A stretch of 64,000 bases of DNA, taken from positions 1 to 64,000 of IMG/VR virus record IMGVR_UViG_3300046690_000279; one strand, written 5' to 3'. The DNA comes from a virus. The notes beneath the pieces are model-generated. The model saw only the letters and a program-made list of their open reading frames with translations, was not told the origin of the DNA and ran no database searches. The translations under genes were made by a program, and so were the position numbers. Positions 1 to 6,060 of the stretch are shown piece after piece (within the stretch, counting starts at the first letter, position 1; every line of letters starts with the position of its first letter).

Positions 1-545
1 GCAGCGACAGGGGCGAACAGCTCTACCGGTGCAAGGCTGGGCACGTAGCCATCTACGCCCGTGTGCTCGACGAGAAAGTTGAGGCCGAATTCATGACCAG
101 GTTCGGCGGCATGGCTGAGTACGTGGTGCGACTTGAAGGCGGTAACGATCTCAGCGACCAACTGACGGAGGCGGAGGAGCAAGCGAAGCGTCTGTCCAAG
201 CGCATGGCTACCGCTGGTCCGCTGATGCTCGGATCGCTCGAAGAGCTGGGCGCTGAGCTGGAAGCCACGTACGCCGCTCTAAGGGCCGCGCACGACCCTG
301 ACGTACGCGAGGTGCTTGAGCCCACTGGAAGGGCGGTAGGCGACGCGTGGGAGGCCTCCCCGGGGTCGCGTGGCCGCTTGCTCCGGGACCTAGGGCTACA
401 TGTAGTGCTGGCCGCCAACGGGCGGGGACGAATCAGCGCGGAGCGGGTAGGCGAGCGCGTGTCGGTCTCATGGGCCATCGGGGGCGATGATCATGACCTT
501 GCCGAAATGCTCGGCGACCTTGACGCAGAGATGGTGTCCCAGTGA
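1..545 (+). CDS. int: Large serine integrase, C-terminal part
   Basis: The reading frame enters from the left edge, so only about the last 180 residues are present. They match the end of the complete integrase at 39451-40920 almost residue for residue. The part seen is the end of the zinc ribbon (YRCKAGH), the coiled-coil region rich in E, A and K (LTEAEEQAKRLSKRM) that regulates synapsis in large serine recombinases, and the C-terminal strand-rich tail. The catalytic N-terminus lies outside the window. The stop codon overlaps the GTG of the next gene. Confidence 0.93.
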   Translation, partial: SDRGEQLYRCKAGHVAIYARVLDEKVEAEFMTRFGGMAEYVVRLEGGNDLSDQLTEAEEQAKRLSKRMATAGPLMLGSLEELGAELEATYAALRAAHDPDVREVLEPTGRAVGDAWEASPGSRGRLLRDLGLHVVLAANGRGRISAERVGERVSVSWAIGGDDHDLAEMLGDLDAEMVSQ

Positions 546-1045
546 TTCACTGCACGATTTGCCAGCACGACAAACAGCGAAGCGAATTCGCTGACAGCGA
601 GGTGCGGAACGAGACCACCGGTTGGTGTAAGTCCTGCATGGTCCTGTACAGGGAAGCGGTCCGCTTGGGTGTCCGGGACCCCGCGCAGCACGTACGCAAC
701 GCCCTGCCTCCCATTGAGTGCTCTAAGTGCGGCGAGACCAGGCCCACCCGAGAATTCGCCCCGGGCGCGCAGGTAGCCACCTGTGTGGCGTGCTGGGACG
801 GAGGCAAGGGCGAGCGCAGGCGGGAGTCAATGCGCAAGATCCGGGCAGCTACCCCAGCGGAGGACAAGGCGAAGGCACAGGCGGCATTCCGCGCTGGCAT
901 GCGCAAGGACAAGTGCGCCATCTGCGGAAGCCCCATCGAAGGGCACGGCATCTGCGTGCAGTGTGAAGGCCACGTGATGGCGCTGGGCGGGCTCGACGGG
1001 TTGAAGCAAGCCGTTCGCGCTGTGCGGTATCTGCAAAGCGAGTGA
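542..1045 (+). CDS. Zinc-ribbon protein coupled to integrase
   Basis: The 167-residue product starts with GTG inside the integrase stop (GTGA), so it is probably translated by coupling. It carries three pairs of CxxC knuckles: C4/C7 with C29/C32, C59/C62 with C81/C84, and C120/C123 with C136/C139. This suggests three small zinc-binding modules in a basic protein. I do not recognise the family. Its position suggests a DNA-binding accessory to integration or regulation, but the early-region Gp3-like gene is a better candidate for the directionality factor. Unit B has the same gene at 40917. Confidence 0.8.
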   Translation: MIHCTICQHDKQRSEFADSEVRNETTGWCKSCMVLYREAVRLGVRDPAQHVRNALPPIECSKCGETRPTREFAPGAQVATCVACWDGGKGERRRESMRKIRAATPAEDKAKAQAAFRAGMRKDKCAICGSPIEGHGICVQCEGHVMALGGLDGLKQAVRAVRYLQSE

Positions 1046-1069
1046 GCTGGGTCACACTGTTTGGTAACG

Positions 1070-1101
1070 GGGCGATCACGGGCGAGTGCCGGTGGTCGCC
1101 C
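1070..1101 (+). terminator. Hairpin after the integrase operon
   Basis: GGGCGATCAC pairs with GTGGTCGCCC (one wobble or mismatch) around a 12-nt loop, 25 nt after the zinc-ribbon stop. There is no U-tract. The same hairpin follows the gene in unit B at 41445-41476, so it is conserved and may end the int transcript. Confidence 0.5.
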
Positions 1102-1178
1102 TTCGGCGCTACAGCGCACAGGGTCGGTGACGTTTTGTTTTCAGCGCCCAAGATCAAGACCCCCTCTGACCAGCAAGA

Positions 1179-1272
1179 AGTGATGAAGTGACGATTTAGC
1201 CCATGTCTTACCAACACCTATGGGGCTACTAAGGGAAACCGGGGAGGCATGGTCGAGCGTCACTTCGTCACT
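1179..1272. promoter_or_regulatory. Long dyad element (copy 1 of 3)
   Basis: The left arm AGTGATGAAGTGACG (1179-1193) and the right arm CGTCACTTCGTCACT (1258-1272) are inverted with one mismatch around a 64-nt spacer. Each arm is itself a tandem of two AGTGAYG-like heptamers. The same architecture with 64-65 nt spacers recurs at 24775-24868 and 41554-41648. It sits just upstream of a GGTAACCGAC promoter-like element. It fits a site for a regulator that bridges the two arms; function unknown. Confidence 0.6.
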
Positions 1273-1291
1273 CCCCCGGTCCGGTGCCTCT

Positions 1292-1318
1292 GGTAACCGA
1301 CTCGCTAGATATATGGTA
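1292..1318 (+). promoter_or_regulatory. GGTAACCGAC element before tRNA/late region
   Basis: GGTAACCGACTCGCTAG is followed by ATATATGGTATG. This is one of seven copies of the direct repeat in unit A. No CDS starts close by; the tRNA cluster and then the late operon follow. In unit B the matching position has lost the repeat but keeps an AT-rich stretch (CTATATATAGTGTAG) and the following GGTTGTTCCCGCGCA, which suggests that the AT-rich part is the actual -10 region. Confidence 0.5.
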
Positions 1319-1432
1319 TGGGCCGGTTGTTCCCGCGCATCAAGATGCAAGCGCACGGCGGACTGCGGACCCGTCCCATAAACGGCCCCGAGCGCTCCCC
1401 TGCCTCTCTCCCAGGGTTGAGCCCGGGGCTAC

Positions 1433-1508
1433 GCCGCATTAGCTCAGTCTGGCTAGAGCGCCCGCTCGTTGAGGCGGGAGGTCCTCGGTTCAAATCCTGG
1501 ATGCGGCA
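1433..1508 (+). tRNA. tRNA-like element with 8-nt anticodon loop
   Basis: The acceptor stem (GCCGCAT with ATGCGGC), D-arm (GCTC with GAGC) and T-loop (TTCAAAT) are normal. The anticodon stem CCCGC/GCGGG encloses eight nucleotides, TCGTTGAG, with no T at position 33. The T-stem has one C-T mismatch. No CCA is encoded. Unit B has a canonical tRNA-Asp in this place. It is either a decayed tRNA or an unusual one; no amino acid is assigned. Confidence 0.5.
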
Positions 1509-1573
1509 CGGAGCGCGGGACATATGCGGGGCATACACTCCCTAGGCACTGGCAGACAGTGGCTCTCGCGCAA

Positions 1574-1644
1574 CGGCGTATAGCTCAAGGGTAGAGCGTC
1601 CGACAAGGGTCGGAAGACTGTTGGTTCGATTCCAACGGCGTCGA
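1574..1644 (+). tRNA. tRNA-like element with short anticodon arm
   Basis: The D-arm (GCTC/GAGC) and a perfect T-arm (GTTGG TTCGATT CCAAC) are clear. The acceptor is imperfect, with two wobbles and one mismatch. The anticodon arm is only 16 nt, TCCGAC AAGG GTCGGA, which folds as a 6-bp stem with a 4-nt loop in place of 5 bp plus 7 nt. Absent from unit B. Possibly non-functional. Confidence 0.4.
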
Positions 1645-1758
1645 CGTAGGTGCAGGCAGTAGGCCTTGACCGGTCCACGGTATGCACCCTGGGTGAAACC
1701 GGCTCGTACTGGCCAGCTAGTCACTGGTTGCAGCGCGCGGCGAGTAGCCCTAAATCTT
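1645..1758. other. Conserved non-coding spacer in tRNA cluster
   Basis: This stretch is nearly identical to 41898-42013 in unit B (CACCCTGGGTGAAACC and GGTTGCAGCGCGCGGCGAG are shared). I find no ORF or tRNA cloverleaf in it. Its conservation between units that differ in the flanking tRNAs suggests a structured or processing function. Confidence 0.4.
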
Positions 1759-1858
1759 GCTTCGCGTGCGGTGTGCTGGCTATTGGCGCGGCCAGTGGGA
1801 ACACAATTCCCAGCCCGTTAAAGGGCGCCGGTTCGATTCCGGACCATGCGAAGCACTT
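1759..1858 (+). ncRNA. Type-II tRNA-like insert with 10-bp acceptor
   Basis: GCTTCGCGTG at 1759-1768 pairs with CATGCGAAGC at 1845-1854, a 10-bp terminal stem. Inside are a hairpin TGGGA ACACAAT TCCCA, a long variable-arm hairpin GCCC GTTAAA GGGC and a T-arm (CCGG TTCGATT CCGG). The terminal stem is too long for a normal elongator tRNA, and position 33 is C. The element is exactly absent from unit B, where AAATCTT joins GGTAAGG; CTT is present on both sides of the insert here. Confidence 0.45.
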
Positions 1859-1936
1859 GGTAAGGGGCAGCGTCAGCGCTGGAAATGCCACCACCCCCAA
1901 GCATCGGTGCCGCGTAGCGGAATGGCCTGGTGCCAA

Positions 1937-2009
1937 TGACACGTAGCTCAACAGGCAGAGCGCCGGACTGTTAATCCGGAGGTCGCAGGTTCGAGCCCTG
2001 CCGTGCCAG
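1937..2009 (+). tRNA. tRNA-Asn (GTT)
   Basis: It forms a full cloverleaf with D-stem GCTC/GAGC, anticodon arm CCGGA CTGTTAA TCCGG and T-arm GCAGG TTCGAGC CCTGC. The acceptor TGACACG/CGTGCCA has one A-C mismatch. The discriminator is G and no CCA is encoded. The unit B copy is at 42081. Confidence 0.88.
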
Positions 2010-2063
2010 CGGGGGCAGACTGACGCCCCTAAGCGGTGAAACATCCGTGAAGTCAGTCACTAC

Positions 2064-2146
2064 CCGCTGGTGGTGGAACGGTAGACACGCCAGGCTTAGA
2101 CCCTGGTGCCTGTGAGGGTGTGCGCGTTCGAATCGCGCCCAGCGGA
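2064..2146 (+). tRNA. tRNA-Leu (TAG)
   Basis: This is a class II tRNA. The acceptor CCGCTGG/CCAGCGG is perfect, the anticodon arm is CCAGG CTTAGAC CCTGG, a long variable arm follows, and the T-arm is GCGCG TTCGAAT CGCGC. It reads CUA, a codon seen repeatedly in these phage genes (for example in terL, portal and capsid). Discriminator A, no CCA. Confidence 0.9.
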
Positions 2147-2194
2147 CGAGCCCTGTACGGGGCGCCTGGTTAGCACACCATGAACGTGCGAAGC

Positions 2195-2270
2195 GTGGGT
2201 ATGGCCCAGTTGGTAGGGCGCCTGGTTTGGGACCAGGAAGTCACAGGTTCGAGCCCTGTTACCCGCACCA
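2195..2270 (+). tRNA. tRNA-Pro (TGG) with encoded CCA
   Basis: The acceptor GTGGGTA/TACCCGC has one T-G wobble. The anticodon arm is CCTGG TTTGGGA CCAGG and the T-arm ACAGG TTCGAGC CCTGT. The 3' ACCA is present, and its last two bases are also the first two of the palindromic operator variant at 2269-2290. The unit B copy (42402) lacks CCA. Confidence 0.9.
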
Positions 2271-2290
2271 CATACGGATATCCGGAGGTG
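2269..2290 (+). promoter_or_regulatory. Operator variant carrying a Shine-Dalgarno
   Basis: The left half CACATACGGAT is intact. The right half reads ATCCGGAGGTG in place of ATCCGTATGTG. The two changed bases create GGAGG, 6 nt before the GTG of the amidase gene. Same arrangement at 42568 in unit B. Confidence 0.75.
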
Positions 2291-2295
2291 CCCTG

Positions 2296-2793
2296 GTGGG
2301 CGAGCATGTCCCCCAGCCTGGCGACTTCGGCCTATGCCGGATATCCGGGCTCACTGGTGTTGCCGTGTCCGCTGGCCAACGCCTGATCGGCTCCGGTAGC
2401 TATTTCACGCACGCGTTTGTCTATGTCGGCAACGGCGAAGTGGTTCAGGCCCAACCGGGCGGAGCTAAGCGCATGCCGCTGAGCGACGCAGTGAGCAACC
2501 ACAGCCGCGTAGCGTACTCATCCTTTCCGCTGGCCCCTGTTCAGCGTGCTGCCATTTTGGGTGCGGCGACGTACCTGATTGGCACCCCGTACAGCTTTGC
2601 GGATTACGCGGCCATTGGTGCTCGTCGGCTGCTTGGCATTGCTGCGCTAGAACGCTTTGTGCGTGATAGCGGCCACATGATTTGTAGCCAGTTCGTCGAC
2701 GAGTGTTATCGGCGCGCTGGCTTTGAACTTTTCCCCGGGCGAATTCCGGGCGACGTTGCACCGGGCGACCTTGCCAGACTGATTGGAGCGTAG
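2296..2793 (+). CDS. YiiX/NlpC-like permuted papain amidase
   Basis: The 165-residue protein has the permuted order of YiiX-type NlpC/P60 enzymes. A basic-polar GDF start is followed by H39 in SYFTHAFVYV and, much later, C130 in HMICSQFVDECY, which are the likely catalytic His and Cys. Such enzymes cut amide bonds in peptidoglycan or lipid-linked substrates. There is no signal peptide. The GTG start is set by the GGAGG in the operator variant; an upstream extension would run through tRNA-Pro. Its place between the tRNAs and cos, far from the lysis genes, argues against a simple endolysin. Confidence 0.72.
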   Translation: MGEHVPQPGDFGLCRISGLTGVAVSAGQRLIGSGSYFTHAFVYVGNGEVVQAQPGGAKRMPLSDAVSNHSRVAYSSFPLAPVQRAAILGAATYLIGTPYSFADYAAIGARRLLGIAALERFVRDSGHMICSQFVDECYRRAGFELFPGRIPGDVAPGDLARLIGA

Positions 2794-2795
2794 CT

Positions 2796-3098
2796 ATGCC
2801 AGCCTGCGGAGCATGCGGCAGCACTGCGCTTGTCGTCTGGGTAAGGCGCCCTAGCGATGCTGAGCTAGCGGCGATTCCTGCTGAGCATGGCGGAGAATCC
2901 GCGAACGCCGGTAATACCACGGTCGCTGTGTACGCCTGCGGATCACATGCCATTTCCGCTGATCTAGGCGCCCTAGTCCACCAGGCCGCATGCGCTGGTC
3001 CTTCTAGCCCTGCCTTGCCTGACTGCACGTGCACCCCGGAGCCTGCCCCTGTGGCTGTACCGGAGCCTGTGCAGGAGCTACCGGCTGGGTGGCAGTAG
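2796..3098 (+). CDS. Small Cys-rich hypothetical protein
   Basis: 100 residues. The N-terminal CGACG knuckle and later cysteines (YACGSH, AACAG, DCTCTPEP) suggest one zinc site; the C-terminus is a Pro/Ala/Glu tail. The start lies 2 nt after the amidase stop and the stop lies 4 nt before the HNH gene, so the three genes are co-translated. Function unknown. Counterpart at 43096. Confidence 0.7.
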   Translation: MPACGACGSTALVVWVRRPSDAELAAIPAEHGGESANAGNTTVAVYACGSHAISADLGALVHQAACAGPSSPALPDCTCTPEPAPVAVPEPVQELPAGWQ

Positions 3099-3102
3099 GC
3101 CC

Positions 3103-3441
3103 ATGGCTAAGCGTCCCTGCCTGGTGTGCAGGCGTCTGACTACCAACCCTTCCCGCTGTGCTGTATGCCAGGCCAAGTACATGGCAGGGCGTGAGCGGCA
3201 GCGTGGCAGTGCTAGCCAGCGTGGGTACACCAGTGCCTACCGAGTAGTAGCTAAGCAGGTGGTGACAGAGCACAGGGCAAGGCACGGCGGTTGGTGTCCT
3301 GGCTACGGCGTGCCCGATCACAGGACCCACGATCTGACCATTGACCACATCATTCCGCTTGCCCATGGTGGCACGCACGACCGTGCCAATCTTCGTGTGC
3401 TGTGCAGGGGCTGCAATGCCCGCAAGCGTGACTCTCTGTAG
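3103..3441 (+). CDS. HNH endonuclease beside cos/terminase
   Basis: 112 residues. An N-terminal CxxC pair (CLVC, CAVC) is followed by a classical HNH core: LTIDHIIPLAHGG with the metal-binding DH, then RANLRVLCRGCNARK with the asparagine and a CxxC. HNH proteins directly before the terminase genes assist cleavage at cos in HK97-type phages, and the position here fits that role. The unit B copy at 43403 differs by a few residues. Confidence 0.88.
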   Translation: MAKRPCLVCRRLTTNPSRCAVCQAKYMAGRERQRGSASQRGYTSAYRVVAKQVVTEHRARHGGWCPGYGVPDHRTHDLTIDHIIPLAHGGTHDRANLRVLCRGCNARKRDSL

Positions 3442-3680
3442 GGCTATGCCCGCACTCCCCTGCCCCGCTGTGATGGCATAACCATGCATGGTCGTGCCCC
3501 GCGAAGTGCATATGTATGCGATGACGGGGGGTGGGTCAAAGTCCAGCGAAGATCATCCCAGGGACCCGGCTCCCATGGCTGGGGACACCGCTGCGAAATT
3601 AGGGCCCCGGGGGTCTAGCCCAGAAACGCTCTAGAACTGCATAAAAATGCAGAATTCACGTCCGGCAGGGGGTAAAGCGC
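3442..3680. other. Non-coding interval with probable cos site
   Basis: There is no gene between HNH and terS. The right half is strongly conserved with 43742-43977 (ACCCGGCTCCCATGGCT, GCTGCGAAATT, CCCCGGGGGTCTAGCCC, ACGCTCTAGAAC), while the left half is not. A GC palindrome core CCCCGGGGG near 3605-3613 (43902-43910 in B) is a likely nicking site. Position between HNH and terminase is typical of cos; the cut positions cannot be read from sequence. Confidence 0.5.
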
Positions 3681-4148
3681 ATGGCTGTGGGCCGTCCGCC
3701 CGTCCCCACGGAGCGTAAGCGAAAACTGGGAAATCCTGGCGCCCGCCCTTTGCCTGATCCCGCCACTGTCCTTGACACTGCGCCAGTCGCCATGGCTGCA
3801 CCTGCACATTTGGGCCCGTCCGGCGCTGAGCTTTACTCACGGATCGTTACCGGCGCTGCCTGGCTTGCTGACACGGACCGCCCGACGCTGGAATTGCTCT
3901 GCGAAAAGGTCGACCGACGCGAGCAGATGAAGGCCGAGCTAGCGCGCGGCGATTTGGTGCTCTTCACGGATAAGGCTTACGCCTATCCCAACCCGCTCGT
4001 CGGCATGCTCAGCACCATCGAAACCGAGATTGCGAAGCTATTCAGCGCGATGGGTCTGACGCCTACCGACCGCACGCGCATGGGGCTCGCCGAGGTGAAA
4101 GCCCGAAACGCATTCGAAGACTTCCTAGCCAAAAAGGCTGGGGCGTAG
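3681..4148 (+). CDS. terS: Terminase small subunit (P27 family)
   Basis: 155 residues. It begins with the Gly/Pro/Arg-rich segment usual for P27-type small terminases (MAVGRPPVPTERKRKLGNPG). A helical core containing ETEIAKLFSAMGLTPTDRTR and a C-terminal EVKARNAFEDFLAKK follow. It recognises cos DNA and recruits the large subunit. A weak SD (AGGGGG) precedes ATG. First gene of the packaging cluster. Confidence 0.88.
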   Translation: MAVGRPPVPTERKRKLGNPGARPLPDPATVLDTAPVAMAAPAHLGPSGAELYSRIVTGAAWLADTDRPTLELLCEKVDRREQMKAELARGDLVLFTDKAYAYPNPLVGMLSTIETEIAKLFSAMGLTPTDRTRMGLAEVKARNAFEDFLAKKAGA

Positions 4149-4170
4149 CACATACGGATATCCGGAGGTG
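4149..4170 (+). promoter_or_regulatory. Operator variant carrying a Shine-Dalgarno
   Basis: Same two-base variant as at 2269. Its GGAGG lies 7 nt before the GTG at 4176. It starts 1 nt after the terS stop. In unit B the matching element (44523) stands directly before terL. Confidence 0.72.
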
Positions 4171-4175
4171 ATGGC

Positions 4176-4382
4176 GTGCCACGCTGGCTTACGCGGTTCC
4201 TCCATTGGAGCCACATCGTTCGGTCACCTGCGCTGGCTTTCCACGATTCCGTCAAGAACATTGACTGGTCGTCTGTCGCTGAGGGCATGGCCAAGTATGA
4301 GGACGCGTACCGCAAGGAAGACGGCGCACGCATCCTGGCTTGGTATGAGGCGCGCGAGGCTTGGCGTAAGGCGAACGAATGA
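4176..4382 (+). CDS. Small protein inserted between terS and terL
   Basis: 68 residues, basic N-terminus with aromatic residues (MPRWLTRFLHWSH), then a charged helix (KYEDAYRKEDGARILAWYEAREAWRK). The GTG is chosen because the SD of the operator variant sits 5 nt upstream. The stop overlaps the terL ATG (ATGA). Missing in unit B, so it is not needed for packaging. Family not recognised. Confidence 0.65.
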   Translation: MPRWLTRFLHWSHIVRSPALAFHDSVKNIDWSSVAEGMAKYEDAYRKEDGARILAWYEAREAWRKANE

Positions 4383-5896
4383 GTGCCCCCTATCTGCTGA
4401 CCCCGGTCACTAAGGCGGATGTCAAGCGGGGCGATGGCGCTGACTTCGTCGACTTCTCGCAATCCTTCCTGCGGATCACCAAAGACTCTGTCGGTGGGTC
4501 CAGCGGCGAACTGCTTGTCTTCCGGGACTGGCAGTGCCAACTGTTCGGCCGGTTGCTCGCACGGCGCCCTGACGGCCGTTACAAGCATCGCCAGGCACTC
4601 GTGGGCATGCCCCGCAAGAACGGCAAGAGCGCCGTAGGTGCCGCGCTGGCTATCTTCGGCCTGGTGTCCGGTCCCCGTGGTGGTGAGGTCTACTCCATCG
4701 CCGCTGACAAGGAACAAGCGCGAATCGTCTTCGGCACTGCCAAGAAAATGATCGAGATGGCGCCAGAGATGGCGAACTCTTTCAGGGTGTACCGGGACGC
4801 TGTTGAGCTACCGGCAACCGGGTCTGTGTACCGCGTGCTGTCTGCGGAAGCCTTCACCAAAGAGGGACTCAACCCGCATCTGACGATAGCCGACGAAGTC
4901 CACGCACAGCCCACCCGTGAACTCTGGGACGTCATGAGCCTTGCCTCTGGCGCTCGCGTAGAACCCATGATGGTGGGCATCACCACCGCTGGCGTGAAGT
5001 CGGATAGCTCCGGTGGCGACAGCCTGTGTTACGGCATGTACCAGTACGGCGAGAAGATCATTCGGGGCGAGATCAACGACCCCGCTTTCTACTTTGAGTG
5101 GTGGGGGGCGCCGGAAGGTGCCGACCACAAGGACCCAGCGGTATGGGCAGCAGCGAATCCGGGCTTCAACGACATTGTGAGCGAAGAGGATTTCCACTCC
5201 TCCGTGCTGCGGACCCCGGAAGCGGAGTACCGAACCAAGCGGATGAACCAATGGGTGTCGACGGCGCAAGCCTGGCTACCCGCTGGCGCTTGGGACGAGT
5301 GCGCTGGCGACGCTGAGAGCATCGAGCCGGGTACCGAGGTGGTCCTAGGCTTTGACGGCTCGTTCAACAACGACTCAACGGCGCTTGTGGTGGTTACCTG
5401 CCCCCGGGGCGAGGATGACAAGCCCCACATTGACGTCGTGGCAGCGTGGGAAAAGCCTACGGATGCCGGGCAAGACTGGTCAGTCCCCATCTTCGATGTT
5501 GAGGACGAGATACGTAAGGCTTGCCGACGCTGGCAGGTTCGCGAGATTGTCTGTGACCCGTTCCGCTGGGCGCGCACGTATCAGATCCTCGAATCTGAGG
5601 GCCTCCCGATCGTTGAGTTCCCGCAGTCCCCCGCGCGCATGGTTCCGGCGACGCAGCGCTATTACGAAGCCGTCATGAATAAGACGCTGACTCACAGCGG
5701 CGACCCGCGCCTAGCGCGCCATCTCTCGAACTGTGTCCTGCGGACCGATTCGCGCGGCTCGCGCCTGAGTAAGGACGCGAAGGGCTCGCCCCGGAAAATC
5801 GACCTTGCCGTTTCCGCTGTCATGGCGCTGGAACGAGCCTGCCAAGAGGCGGAAGTCATTCCCGAACCCCAGTTCTTCAGTTGGGCGGATCTATAA
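4379..5896 (+). CDS. terL: Terminase large subunit
   Basis: 505 residues. The ATPase domain has a Walker A loop GMPRKNGKS (about 75-83) and a Walker B IADEVH (about 170-175). The C-terminal RNase H-like nuclease begins at LGFDGSFNNDST (about 323) with acidic residues downstream. It pumps DNA into the prohead and cuts concatemers at cos. It starts inside the stop of the preceding ORF, so translation is coupled. Full family length. Confidence 0.96.
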   Translation: MSAPYLLTPVTKADVKRGDGADFVDFSQSFLRITKDSVGGSSGELLVFRDWQCQLFGRLLARRPDGRYKHRQALVGMPRKNGKSAVGAALAIFGLVSGPRGGEVYSIAADKEQARIVFGTAKKMIEMAPEMANSFRVYRDAVELPATGSVYRVLSAEAFTKEGLNPHLTIADEVHAQPTRELWDVMSLASGARVEPMMVGITTAGVKSDSSGGDSLCYGMYQYGEKIIRGEINDPAFYFEWWGAPEGADHKDPAVWAAANPGFNDIVSEEDFHSSVLRTPEAEYRTKRMNQWVSTAQAWLPAGAWDECAGDAESIEPGTEVVLGFDGSFNNDSTALVVVTCPRGEDDKPHIDVVAAWEKPTDAGQDWSVPIFDVEDEIRKACRRWQVREIVCDPFRWARTYQILESEGLPIVEFPQSPARMVPATQRYYEAVMNKTLTHSGDPRLARHLSNCVLRTDSRGSRLSKDAKGSPRKIDLAVSAVMALERACQEAEVIPEPQFFSWADL

Positions 5897-5907
5897 GGAC
5901 GTGACAC

Positions 5908-6060
5908 ATGAAGTTCAGTCGACGCCTGATAGGCGAAATCGCCGATGTCACTGGCATTGGTTGTCTGGTAGGCGCCGGTTGGGCGTTCAACACGATTCTT
6001 GGTCTGGCGCTCGCTGGCGTAGGGCTTATCGTCATTAGCGCTGTGGTGGTGGACAAGTGA
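5908..6060 (+). CDS. Small hydrophobic protein before portal
   Basis: 50 residues. A basic start (MKFSRRLIGE) is followed by about 35 mostly hydrophobic residues rich in Gly, Ala, Val and Ile, enough for one long or two short membrane spans. The stop overlaps the portal GTG (GTGA). Conserved at 46081. Role unknown; small membrane proteins at this position are common in actinophages. Confidence 0.7.
   Translation: MKFSRRLIGEIADVTGIGCLVGAGWAFNTILGLALAGVGLIVISAVVVDK

Noticed and set aside
1759-1858. tRNA-Sec
   Set aside because: Long acceptor and variable arm fit loosely, but the loop has no UCA anticodon and the stem is two pairs too long.
1318-2044. ORFs over the tRNA cluster on both strands
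   Set aside because: They consist of translated tRNA genes and spacers and carry no protein-like pattern.
4168-4413. Alternative 81-codon frame after the operator at 4149
   Set aside because: It would start within the SD itself and run into terL; the GTG at 4176 has correct spacing and ends in an ATGA overlap.
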